Of a stretch of DNA of 64,000 nucleotides, positions 9,001 to 17,272 are shown piece by piece. Positions within the stretch are counted from its first letter, which is position 1. Every line of letters begins with the position of its first letter. Source of the stretch: Nostoc sp. 'Peltigera membranacea cyanobiont' 210A (GTDB taxonomy: Bacteria > Cyanobacteriota > Cyanobacteriia > Cyanobacteriales > Nostocaceae); NCBI RefSeq assembly GCF_002246015.1, contig NZ_NOLJ01000008.1:196553-260552 (forward strand), written 5' to 3'. Under the pieces are notes generated by a model, which saw nothing but the letters and a program-made list of their open reading frames with translations, had not been told where the DNA came from and ran no database searches. The position numbers and the translations under genes are program-made.

Positions 9001-11088
9001 ACTTCACCCACTGCAAACTTTGGCACATCAGAAGAAATTTGGGTATTAGCAGATAATGGCGCAAATGCCACGGGTAGAACGGTTCGCGGTGGGAGCCTGA
9101 TTAGTGCTTCAGACTTCAATCCTGAGCGGATTCAGATAGATGATCTGAACAATTTTTTAGTGTTACCTGAAGTTAATGTTGGTACGCAACTTAGTAATAT
9201 TGTCGGTGTCGTTGACTACAGCTTTAACAACTATGAAGTTCTAATATCGGCTGCTCCCACAGTAGTACAGAACAGTAACCTTCAAAAAGAAGTCACTAGC
9301 CTAATTTCTACCACCAACCAACTGACGATCGCTACCTACAACGTCGAAAATCTCGATCCAGGTGACGATCCAACCAAGTTTAACAACTTGGCTAACCGCA
9401 TTGTTAATAATCTCAAATCACCAGATATCATTAGTCTCGAAGAAATTCAGGACAACAACGGTGCAACAAATGATAGCGTAGTTGATGCCAGCACTACCTT
9501 CCAAAAGTTAATTGATGAAATTACTGCTGCTGGTGGCCCCACGTATCAATATCGCCAAATTAACCCAGTAGACGATACGAACGGCGGTGAACCTGGTGGA
9601 AATATCCGGGTAGGTTTCTTATTTAATCCCAATCGTGTCAACTTTGTAGATCGCCCTGGCGGTACTTCCACCACCAGCACCACAGTTACTAATGTCTCTG
9701 GTGTTCCTACAGTTTCTAATAGTCCTGGTTTAATTGACCCCACCAACTCCGCCTTTACCAGCAGTCGTAAGCCGTTAGTAGGTGAATTTACTTTCAACGG
9801 TGAAACTGTTTATGTAATTGGCAACCACTTTAATTCTAAAGGTGGCGACCAACCATTATTTGGGCCGAATCAACCACCAACTCTTAGTAGTGAAACCCAG
9901 CGTCAGCAACAAGCTACCCTGGTGAAAAATTTTGTTGAGAGTATTTTAGCGATCGCCCCCAATGCCAATATAGTAGTGGCGGGTGACTTAAATGACTTTG
10001 AGTTTTCCAACCCTGTCAGCATTGTAGAAAGCGCCGGGCTAACTTCCTTAATTGAAACTCTGCCGCAAAATGAGCGTTACACCTACAACTTTGAAGGTAA
10101 CGCCCAAACCCTTGACCACGTTTTAGTTAGTAACAACTTGCTCAACAACCTGGATGGCTATGATGTAGTTCATATCAATTCAGAGTTTGCCGACCAGGAT
10201 AGCGATCATGACCCTAGTGTGGCTCGGTTTAATCTCCCTAAAAATAATGCTCCCACGGTAGTACAACCAATTGACGACCAAATCATTTCTACTAATAGAG
10301 CTTTTTCTTTCAATATCAGTAACAAATTTGCTGATGTAGATCCAGGTGACACCCTGACTTACAGTGCTACAGGTTTACCCACTGGTTCTAGTATCATTGC
10401 CAACACAGGTGTGATATCCGGCACTATCTCCCAAATCGGCATTTTCGCAGTCACAGTTACCGCTGCTGATGGTAAAGGCGGTAATGTTAGCGATACCTTT
10501 GATTTGACTGTTGCCAATAACAAGGCGACATCTGGTAACGACATCATCTTTGTCAGCGAACTTACTGGTTTGAACAGATACATAGTCAATGCTCTAGCAG
10601 GGAGCGATTGCGTCATCGGCACTAATACCAGTGAATTAATCGACGGTGGAGCAGGCAATGATTACCTGGATGGCAAGGGAGGCATAGATGTACTCCTTGG
10701 TGGCGATGGCAATGACACCATCTTAGGTGGACTTGGCAGTGACGGACTTTCTGGGGGCAATGGTAATGACCGTCTGGTTGGTTGGGGCGGTGGCACAAAC
10801 GAAATTGACCTCCTTAACGGCGAACAAGGTGTAGATACTTACGTTTTAGGTGATGCCACTTCAGCTTTCTATACCAGTTCTCGCAACAATGATTATGCCG
10901 ATATTCTCAACTTTCAAGCAAATGATTTAATTCAGCTTCAGGGAGTTGCTAACAATTACTCACTAGGGTCAGTTAGATCGGCTGTAGGTATTTTCACCAA
11001 CAATGGAACGGAATTAATTGCTGTTGTGGAAAACGGGTTAAACCGCAATACAAATTTGGCAACAGATACTCGTTTCGTCTTTATTTAA
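6070..11088 (+). CDS. Secreted RTX endonuclease/exonuclease with Calx-beta and choice-of-anchor I domains
   Basis: Encodes 1672 residues from ATG 6070, which has GGAG about ten bases upstream; an in-frame TTG at 6052 is less likely. Domains in order: N-terminal lamin-tail-like beta domain (about 1-190), Calx-beta (about 200-313), choice-of-anchor I beta-propeller (about 320-805), OB-like segment (about 810-1075), endonuclease/exonuclease/phosphatase domain (about 1083-1390), Ig/cadherin-like domain (about 1392-1485), RTX GGxGxD repeats (about 1516-1577) and a C-terminal tail. The nuclease motifs are intact: YNVEN (1088), SLEEIQDN (1121), GNHFNSK (1250), GDLND (1303), SDHDP (1377). This resembles extracellular DNases of the ExeM/NucH type. 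It has no signal peptide, as expected for type I secretion. Likely role: extracellular DNA degradation for phosphate, together with the next three genes. A short in-frame insertion sits near residue 855. Confidence 0.85.
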   Translation: MALTQGDIAFISFNADEDGWSIVTFVDIDPNTTIYFSDGTASSPTAIGSTESSFVWNTGSQTIAAGTVVRFSAIDSTSRASSIGTFTVVNSSNLGLSATAETVYAFLGNSGTAPTTILTAVSSEANNNSLATVGLTDGVNAIKLTSSTDYGQYTGSRSGEASFVNYKALVNNSANWTVDVGGDGATVIPNTTNLAIASGNPIINLSVNSNSGTEAGTTQITVTATASNPVSGNQTVNLSVAGTDITAEDYNLSNNIITILDGQTAGSVTFTVVDDAVIESTETATLTINNPSAGITLGTTSQNITIADNDIATNNNSSILKKIGSFTSTNGAEISAFDSGSDRLFVVAGSIVEIYNVSNTGTLTLAGSLATGFTPPAGTQAIPNSVAVKNGIVAVAYAIQNTTTNAQQTGQVSFYNAAGTFLNSVAVGALPDMLTFTPDGTKVLVANEGEPNSYGQPNSVDPEGSVSIINIAGGVANATVAQASFTSFNNQIATLKAAGVRITGPGSTVAQDLEPEYIAVSPDGQTARITLQENNAIAILDIASATITNILPLGTKNYNLPGNGLDASDRDGKINIQNWPVFGLYQPDAIASFTANGQTYYITANEGDSRDYTGFSEEIRVGANGYVLDPTVFPNAAALKQNTNLGRLTVTNATGDTDGDGDFDRIEAFGGRSFSIWNASGNQIFDSGDQFEQITATKVPTLFNSDGAADTFDTRSDNKGPEPEGVAIGVINNRTYAFIGLERTGDVIVYEVTNPNKPSFVQYINTPEDTAIEGLTFVSAADSPTGKPLLVTTAEVSKTVAVFEVTPSVRISDIQGTGHISSFRNQTVSNVAGIVTIKASNGFYLQDPTPDSDDAYGGKLRTSEGLFVFTSSAPTVSVGDSILVSGTVTEFRPGNDANNLTKTQITTPTIVTVSSGNDLPTTTILGNGGRTIPTTVIDNDTIANIEIGTTTFDPPQDGIDFYESLEGMLVQVNNPITTSPTANFGTSEEIWVLADNGANATGRTVRGGSLISASDFNPERIQIDDLNNFLVLPEVNVGTQLSNIVGVVDYSFNNYEVLISAAPTVVQNSNLQKEVTSLISTTNQLTIATYNVENLDPGDDPTKFNNLANRIVNNLKSPDIISLEEIQDNNGATNDSVVDASTTFQKLIDEITAAGGPTYQYRQINPVDDTNGGEPGGNIRVGFLFNPNRVNFVDRPGGTSTTSTTVTNVSGVPTVSNSPGLIDPTNSAFTSSRKPLVGEFTFNGETVYVIGNHFNSKGGDQPLFGPNQPPTLSSETQRQQQATLVKNFVESILAIAPNANIVVAGDLNDFEFSNPVSIVESAGLTSLIETLPQNERYTYNFEGNAQTLDHVLVSNNLLNNLDGYDVVHINSEFADQDSDHDPSVARFNLPKNNAPTVVQPIDDQIISTNRAFSFNISNKFADVDPGDTLTYSATGLPTGSSIIANTGVISGTISQIGIFAVTVTAADGKGGNVSDTFDLTVANNKATSGNDIIFVSELTGLNRYIVNALAGSDCVIGTNTSELIDGGAGNDYLDGKGGIDVLLGGDGNDTILGGLGSDGLSGGNGNDRLVGWGGGTNEIDLLNGEQGVDTYVLGDATSAFYTSSRNNDYADILNFQANDLIQLQGVANNYSLGSVRSAVGIFTNNGTELIAVVENGLNRNTNLATDTRFVFI
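8632..8652. repeat. Short dispersed repeat inserted in frame in the RTX nuclease gene
   Basis: A GCCTACGGC...CTACGC word adds about seven residues (AYGGKLR) between DSDD and TSEGLFVF, where related proteins as I recall them run straight through. The same word family occurs at 30972 inside the PKS gene and at 34844 in non-coding DNA. Confidence 0.5.
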
Positions 11089-11196
11089 CGCAGATTTAAT
11101 CAAACTCCGATTTCTCTGTGTACTCTGCGCCTCTGCGGTTCCCCACTCCCAAATTTCAAAGCAGTCTCATGTCTAGAATCTATCTCAGAATTAAAC

Positions 11197-14100
11197 ATGG
11201 TAACTACTAATACAATTCGCTTTTCTCAATTCAACGCTTCTTTGAATCGTAATGCCGAAGGTCAGTTAGTCAGCGATTTGTCTACCCCTGACAACGCTCA
11301 AGCAAAGGCAGTTGCAGAAATCATCCAGCGTAATAACCCGGATGTGTTGCTAATTAACGAGTTTGACTACTCCCCGGAGGCAGTTCAACTATTCCGGCAA
11401 AATTACCTAGCCGTTAGCCAGAATAGTACAACACCCGTTGACTACCCTTACTTCTACATCGCTCCTTCCAATACAGGTATTGCCTCTGGGTTTGACTTGA
11501 ACAACAATGGCACAGCAGTTACAACCCCAGGCGAATCGGGATATGGCGATGATGCTTTCGGATTTGGGAATTTCCCTGGTCAATACGGGATGTTGCTGTT
11601 GTCCAAATATCCCATCGACACAGCCAACATCCGCACCTTCCAAAATTTTCTGTGGAAGGATATGCCTAATGCTTTGCTTCCTGACGATCCGACAACACCA
11701 CAGCCAAATGATTGGTATTCTCAGGAGGAATTGGCAGTTCTACGCCTTTCTTCTAAAAGTCACTGGGATATACCCATCCAAGTAAACGGTGAGACAATTC
11801 ATGTCCTCGCCAGCCACCCCACACCCCCAACCTTTGATGGTGTGGAAGACCGCAACGGTAAGCGCAACCACGACGAGATCCGCTTTTGGGCAGACTATAT
11901 TACCCCTGGTAATGGTAATTACATTTACGATGATGAGGGGAAAACGGGCGGTATTGATGCTGGGTCAAGCTTTGTGATTGTGGGCGATCAAAATGCAGAT
12001 CCGTTGGATGGTGATAGTTTTGACAACGCTATTCGCCAACTGTTGCAAAATCCCAATATCAATACTAATGTTATTCCTACCAGTCTGGGTGGTTCTCAAC
12101 AAGCAGACTTACAAGCTGGTGCAAACATTAGCCAAAATGGTAATCCTAGCTTTGACACCGCAGACTTTGCTGATACGACTCCCGGAAACCTGCGGACTGA
12201 CTATGTGCTACCCTCAGCTAACCTGACAATTGCCAACTCAGGAGTATTTTGGCCTCTAAATACTGATTCAACATTTTCCCCAGTCGGTACTTTTCCATTC
12301 CCCAGTTCTGACCATCGCTTAGTGTTCGCAGATGTGCAAGCTGGTCCAACTGAAGCAGGTAAAACCATTCCTAATGTAGGATTTTTGGGACAAACTACCT
12401 TTGTCACTGGCTTTATCCCTACTGGTGCAGCAGGAACGGTAAATGGGGTACAAACTCCAGTGGGTGGATTATCTGGTGTCACCTATGATGCTGCGAATAA
12501 CCGCTACTACGCAATCTCAGACGATCGCTCCCAAGTTGCCCCTGCACGTTTTTATACCTTCACTGCCAGCGATTCCGGGGTGAATTTTACTAATGTCACA
12601 ACCCTGAAAGATACCAACGGCAACTTTTTTGCAACCAACAGCCTTGACCCAGAAGGTATCGCTTTAACTAACGATGGTACTGTTTTCATCTCTTCTGAAG
12701 GTGAAGTAAACCCTGCTGCTGGTCGCGTTAGTAATCCTTTTATTAAAGAGTTTTCGCTGACCACAGGGCAAGAAGTGGCATCGCTATCTGTCCCCAGCAA
12801 ATTCCTACCAGTAGTTGAAGATACCAACAGCAACGGCATTGTTGATGCGGGTGATACGCAGACATCAGGTGTTTACAATAATTTAGCCTTTGAAAGCCTC
12901 ACCATTACACCCGACCAGAAAACCTTATTCACTGCGACTGAAAACGCACTGTCCCAAGATGGATTAAAGGCTTCGCTCACCAGTGGTAGCCGTTCCCGGA
13001 TTTTACAATACAATCTGGTTACTGGACAACCAGAAAAAGAATACCTCTACATTACCGATGCGATTCCCGAAGCGCCCAACCCTAGCACAGGTTCAGCTGA
13101 CAATGGTTTGGCAGACTTATTAGCAATAGATAATCGTGGCACTTTCCTAGCGTTAGAACGTTCATTTGCTCAAGGTGTAGGCAACACGATCAAAATCTAC
13201 GAAGTTTCATTGCAAGGTGCAACTGACATTAGTTTCTACGATTCTCTAAATAATTTGAGTGCTGAACAACTAGCAGCGATCAAACCCGCTCAAAAGCGCT
13301 TACTGTTGAATTTAACTGACCTGAATCTGCCTACTGATGCAAACCACCCAATAACAGGAGTGGATAACATTGAGGGTATTGCCTTCGGCCCCAAACTAGC
13401 AGATGGTCGTCAGTCGATTGTGCTGGTGAGTGACAACAACTTTGGTAGCACTCAATATACCCAAATCCTCACCTTGGGTGCAGACTTAGTTCCCACTGCT
13501 GCACCCACACTAGAAACTCGTCCTGCTTTATTTGACGATGAAGATCCAGCACTACCTGCTGTAGATCAAAATGCTGATGCTGACGATCCTGCCATTTATG
13601 TTAATGCCACAAATGCTACTGATAGTCTAGTACTAACCTCAGTCAAAAATGCTGGACTGCGAGTTTATGATTTGTCTGGAAATTTGTTGCAAACAGTTAA
13701 TCCTGGTGGCATTCGCTACAATAACATTGACTTGCAATACGGTTTCAAATTAGGCAATCAATCTATTGATATTGCTGTCGCTAGCGATCGCAACAACGAT
13801 CAACTAGCAATCTTCAAAATTAACCCCAACCCCACTACCCCCGGACAATACTTGGAAGATATCACCGATAGCAATATTGCTACTATCTTCCAAGCAGCAC
13901 CTTTTGAACCTCCCTATTCTGCATCAACTCGCAGTTCTTACGGACTTACCTTATACCGTAGCCCTGTAACCAATGATTACTATGTCTTTACCAGTCGGCG
14001 AGAAACTGGAGACATAGCTCAGTTTAAACTGATTGACAAAGGTAATGGCCAAATTGGGGCTGAACGGGTACGGGAATTCACCATACCCACAATTGAAGGA

Positions 14101-16653
14101 CGCGATCCCCAAACTGAGGGTATGGTGGTAGACCAAGAAACTGGCTTCCTCTACATTGGACAAGAAAATGTAGGTATCTGGAAGTTCCAAGCAGAACCAA
14201 ACGGTGGCACAACTGGTAAGTTAATTGATAAAGTCAGAGATTTAGGTGGTACTTATCTCACAGATGACGTAGAAGGACTGACGATTTATTACGGCAAAAA
14301 CGGCACAGGCTACTTATTAGCATCCAGCCAAGGCGATAGCACCTTTGTTGCCTACACTCGTGAAGGTAACAACCAATATGTGGGTAACTTTGCCATTGGT
14401 AATAATGGGCCAATTGACAGCGTACAAGAGTCAGATGGTGCTGATGTCATTAACGTGCCACTGGGGCCTAACTTTCCATTTGGTTTATTTGTCACTCAAG
14501 ATGGCTCCAATGAACCTGCCAAAATAGTTAGCGATGAAGGTGAAGAGGAAAATGTCAGTTCTAACTTTAAGCTGGTACCTTGGGAAAATATTGCCAATGC
14601 CTTCCCCAATTCTCTAAATATCGACACTACTAGTTACGATCCCCGCAATCCTGTTGCTCAACCCAAGCTGACTATCTATGAATTTGAAAACTTACCCAAG
14701 TTAGGTACAACCTCTGAAAATCAAGATATTTTCTTGGGTGGTTTTTCTGGGTTGTATTTCCAAGGGTTTGCAGCAAATGGCAACCTGAAATTTGTCACCA
14801 ACACAGATCGTGGCCCCAATGGAGAACCTGATGGTGTCAAAAGACCATTTTTATTACCCGACTTCCAACCAGAAATAGTTAGCTTTGAACTCAACCGCAC
14901 CACTGGTGAAATCAGCATTACCAACAGAACAGAACTATTCCGCCAAGATGGAACGACCCCATTAACAGGATTGCCTAACTTGCAAGCTGTAGGAAACGGT
15001 TTAGCCTACACAGATGAAATTGCCGTTGACTTAGACAACAATGTTCTAGCTAACGATCCTTTGGGTGCTGATTTAGAAGGGATTGTAATTGCGGAAAATG
15101 GAGATTACTGGTTGGTGGATGAGTATCGTCCGGCAATTTACCACTTTGACACTAATGGTAAACTGATTGACCGCTTTATCCCTCAAGGAACTGCCACAGC
15201 ACCCAACCCAGATCAATCCGCTGGAACTTTTGGCAGTGAGGTATTGCCAGCAGTTTATGCCCAACGCCGCAATAACCGAGGATTTGAAGCTGTCGCCCTA
15301 GAAGGTAACAAATTATATGCCTTTATTCAGAGTCCAATTGATAATCCAGATGTCGCCAATGATGCGACTTCCAAAGCTTCTCTCAACCTGCGAATTCTAG
15401 AGTTTGATATTGTCAGCAAGCAGGTAACAGGAGAGTATTTATATCGCCTAGAAGGTCTACCAGGAACCGATAAGATTGGCGATGCAGTTTCTTTGGGTAA
15501 CGGCAAATTTGCAGTAGTTGAACGAGATGATAATGGTACATCTGCTGGCAATAAACTAATTTACCAAATTGATTTAGCTGGGGCGACCAACATCAACAAC
15601 CCTGCTAACTTTACCTTGCCAGTTGGTAAAACTATTGAACAACTGACCTCTGCGGAGTTAGCTACTGCCAATATTACCCCTGTCAGCAAGAGTTTGATTG
15701 CTAATGCTGCTCAGTTGGGTTACACCGGGGTGGAAAAATTAGAAGGTTTGGCATTGGTAGCACCCAATACTCTAGCCTTGATTAACGACAACGACTTCAA
15801 CATTACGGGTAATACGGCTGCGGAAAAACTCGGCATTCTCGAATTACCCAATAATCTGACAACTGTACAGCCTACTTTCCCGAACGGTTTTGGTTCTAGC
15901 AACAGCGATACTGTCAATCTTGAGCCAGGACAATTCTTTAGTCCAGGTGATGGAGCAGACTTTGTAGAAGGCGTTCAAGATAACAAAATCCTGGCTGGAA
16001 ACGGAGATGACACAGTGCTTGCAGGGAATAACTCTTCAGTTTTCGGGGAAGATGGTAGCGATCGCATATTTATTGGTCAAAATGGCCCAGTTCAAAATAC
16101 CAGTGCTGATGGTGGTGCTGGTAATGATGAAATTACGGTGGTAGAAGCCAGTGGTAGTAATAATTTGTTTGGGGCGACAGGTGATGATAATCTCACAGTA
16201 ATTGAAGGTTCTCGTCAATCATTATTCGGTGGCTCAGGTAACGACACCCTCACAAGTAATGGTAGTAACAACCGTCTCTACGGTGGTTCTGGAGATGACA
16301 AACTCTTCTCCAATGTCAATGACTCCCTGTTTGGTGGCGCTGGTGATGATGTACTATTCGCTGGTCAAGGGGGTGGTAATCGCCTCAGTGGTGGTACTGG
16401 TGCTGACCAATTCTGGATTGCTAACGCCAGTCTGCCAACTAGCAACAATATCCTAACTGATTTTGCGATCGGCACTGATAAAATTGGGCTTGGCGGTATT
16501 GGCGTGACTCAGTTTAGTGGTTTAACGCTACTGCAACAAAGTAATGACACTTTGGTAAAAATAGGAAATACCGAGTTGGTTTTATTAGTTGGAATTAGAT
16601 CAACTAACCTCACAGCCAATGACTTCGTTTTCTCGGCTAGTGTTGTGGCTTAG
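11197..16653 (+). CDS. Secreted RTX multidomain protein: nuclease-fold, esterase-like phytase and beta-propeller phytase
   Basis: Encodes 1818 residues. Order: endonuclease/exonuclease/phosphatase-type domain (about 1-385, with LLINEFDYS, HPTPPTFDG, VGDQNADP and SSDHRLVF), an esterase-like domain of the phytase type (about 390-760), a beta-propeller 3-phytase domain (about 762-1135, starting near DADDPAIYV and containing GLRVYDLSG, DIAVASDRN and EGMVVDQETGFLYIGQE), a second esterase-like phytase domain (about 1155-1550), then RTX repeats and a C-terminal secretion module (about 1580-1818). There is no signal peptide. The likely substrates are phytate and other phosphate esters, plus nucleic acid or phospholipid for the first domain. 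It follows the RTX nuclease after 108 bases with no terminator seen, so the two could be cotranscribed. The combination of two esterase-like copies around one propeller is notable. Confidence 0.8.
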   Translation: MVTTNTIRFSQFNASLNRNAEGQLVSDLSTPDNAQAKAVAEIIQRNNPDVLLINEFDYSPEAVQLFRQNYLAVSQNSTTPVDYPYFYIAPSNTGIASGFDLNNNGTAVTTPGESGYGDDAFGFGNFPGQYGMLLLSKYPIDTANIRTFQNFLWKDMPNALLPDDPTTPQPNDWYSQEELAVLRLSSKSHWDIPIQVNGETIHVLASHPTPPTFDGVEDRNGKRNHDEIRFWADYITPGNGNYIYDDEGKTGGIDAGSSFVIVGDQNADPLDGDSFDNAIRQLLQNPNINTNVIPTSLGGSQQADLQAGANISQNGNPSFDTADFADTTPGNLRTDYVLPSANLTIANSGVFWPLNTDSTFSPVGTFPFPSSDHRLVFADVQAGPTEAGKTIPNVGFLGQTTFVTGFIPTGAAGTVNGVQTPVGGLSGVTYDAANNRYYAISDDRSQVAPARFYTFTASDSGVNFTNVTTLKDTNGNFFATNSLDPEGIALTNDGTVFISSEGEVNPAAGRVSNPFIKEFSLTTGQEVASLSVPSKFLPVVEDTNSNGIVDAGDTQTSGVYNNLAFESLTITPDQKTLFTATENALSQDGLKASLTSGSRSRILQYNLVTGQPEKEYLYITDAIPEAPNPSTGSADNGLADLLAIDNRGTFLALERSFAQGVGNTIKIYEVSLQGATDISFYDSLNNLSAEQLAAIKPAQKRLLLNLTDLNLPTDANHPITGVDNIEGIAFGPKLADGRQSIVLVSDNNFGSTQYTQILTLGADLVPTAAPTLETRPALFDDEDPALPAVDQNADADDPAIYVNATNATDSLVLTSVKNAGLRVYDLSGNLLQTVNPGGIRYNNIDLQYGFKLGNQSIDIAVASDRNNDQLAIFKINPNPTTPGQYLEDITDSNIATIFQAAPFEPPYSASTRSSYGLTLYRSPVTNDYYVFTSRRETGDIAQFKLIDKGNGQIGAERVREFTIPTIEGRDPQTEGMVVDQETGFLYIGQENVGIWKFQAEPNGGTTGKLIDKVRDLGGTYLTDDVEGLTIYYGKNGTGYLLASSQGDSTFVAYTREGNNQYVGNFAIGNNGPIDSVQESDGADVINVPLGPNFPFGLFVTQDGSNEPAKIVSDEGEEENVSSNFKLVPWENIANAFPNSLNIDTTSYDPRNPVAQPKLTIYEFENLPKLGTTSENQDIFLGGFSGLYFQGFAANGNLKFVTNTDRGPNGEPDGVKRPFLLPDFQPEIVSFELNRTTGEISITNRTELFRQDGTTPLTGLPNLQAVGNGLAYTDEIAVDLDNNVLANDPLGADLEGIVIAENGDYWLVDEYRPAIYHFDTNGKLIDRFIPQGTATAPNPDQSAGTFGSEVLPAVYAQRRNNRGFEAVALEGNKLYAFIQSPIDNPDVANDATSKASLNLRILEFDIVSKQVTGEYLYRLEGLPGTDKIGDAVSLGNGKFAVVERDDNGTSAGNKLIYQIDLAGATNINNPANFTLPVGKTIEQLTSAELATANITPVSKSLIANAAQLGYTGVEKLEGLALVAPNTLALINDNDFNITGNTAAEKLGILELPNNLTTVQPTFPNGFGSSNSDTVNLEPGQFFSPGDGADFVEGVQDNKILAGNGDDTVLAGNNSSVFGEDGSDRIFIGQNGPVQNTSADGGAGNDEITVVEASGSNNLFGATGDDNLTVIEGSRQSLFGGSGNDTLTSNGSNNRLYGGSGDDKLFSNVNDSLFGGAGDDVLFAGQGGGNRLSGGTGADQFWIANASLPTSNNILTDFAIGTDKIGLGGIGVTQFSGLTLLQQSNDTLVKIGNTELVLLVGIRSTNLTANDFVFSASVVA
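15930..16652 (+). repeat. RTX secretion module, copy 1 of 3
   Basis: The last ~240 codons (from about GDGADFVEG to the stop) recur at high nucleotide and protein similarity at 22756-23478 and 25835-26558. All hold GGSGNDTL, NNRLYGGSGDDKLFS and TGADQFWIANASLP and end with TANDFVF plus a short hydrophobic tail. This is the likely calcium-binding and type I secretion signal. Confidence 0.85.
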
Positions 16654-16686
16654 TTTGTCGCCTAGCTTCTCATAGAAAAATCTTTC

Positions 16687-16714
16687 GTAGGGACGTATCG
16701 CTGTACGTCCCTAC
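16687..16714. repeat. Dispersed hairpin after the second RTX gene
   Basis: GTAGGGACGTA at 16687-16697 pairs perfectly with TACGTCCCTAC at 16704-16714. It is a common Nostoc-type dispersed hairpin and may also act as a transcript end, but no T-tract follows. Confidence 0.65.
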
Positions 16715-17272
16715 AACCTACTCATTATAAAGAAAAGTAAATGCGATCGCTAGCCAATCAAAACTAGTTAAAATCAACCTTCATCTCTTCAGAATTATCG
16801 GAAAGACTTATAAAACAAGGGAATCTAAAATTTTACATATTATTTTTATTCTTTATTTTGAAAATTCAACAAAAGCTATTTTTGTAGTTTAGATATATTT
16901 TAATCATTTCTTCTGTTTAACTTATTCTTTTCTTAATATTTCAATGAAAACATCTTTAATAATGGTCAAATTTTTTCATAACTACTATCGACAAACTTAA
17001 GCTTGGAATTTAGTTGCACACTTTTTCATTAACACAGATTAGTAGTTAACATCTGACCATCATTACTCCAGCTTTCAATAACTCTGAAAAAAGATTCGGA
17101 ATTAAGGGCAAATTTCGACTGAACCGAACTATATTTTTGTAATTCTGAAATACTCCCATAATTTCGGTTTATAGAGTGAGAGGGTGATTTTTTGCATAAG
17201 CGATGTAATTAGAGAACTTGAATAGCTTGTGATGCAGCTAAATCCAAATATCCACCAAAAAACATTCTAATT
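16715..17272. other. Non-coding AT-rich spacer before the PhoX/GDPD gene
   Basis: A 558-base stretch that is very AT-rich, with one HIP1 octamer near 16744 and scattered TTTAACTT/CTTAATAT words (16916, 16932). These lack the 11-base period of a Pho box, so I do not call one. No ORF or RNA gene is recognised. It must hold the promoter of the gene at 17273. Confidence 0.5.

Noticed and set aside
16898..16939. Pho-box-like words before the PhoX/GDPD gene
   Set aside because: TTTAATC, TTTAACTT and CTTAATAT occur but not at the 11-base period; AT-rich DNA makes them likely by chance.
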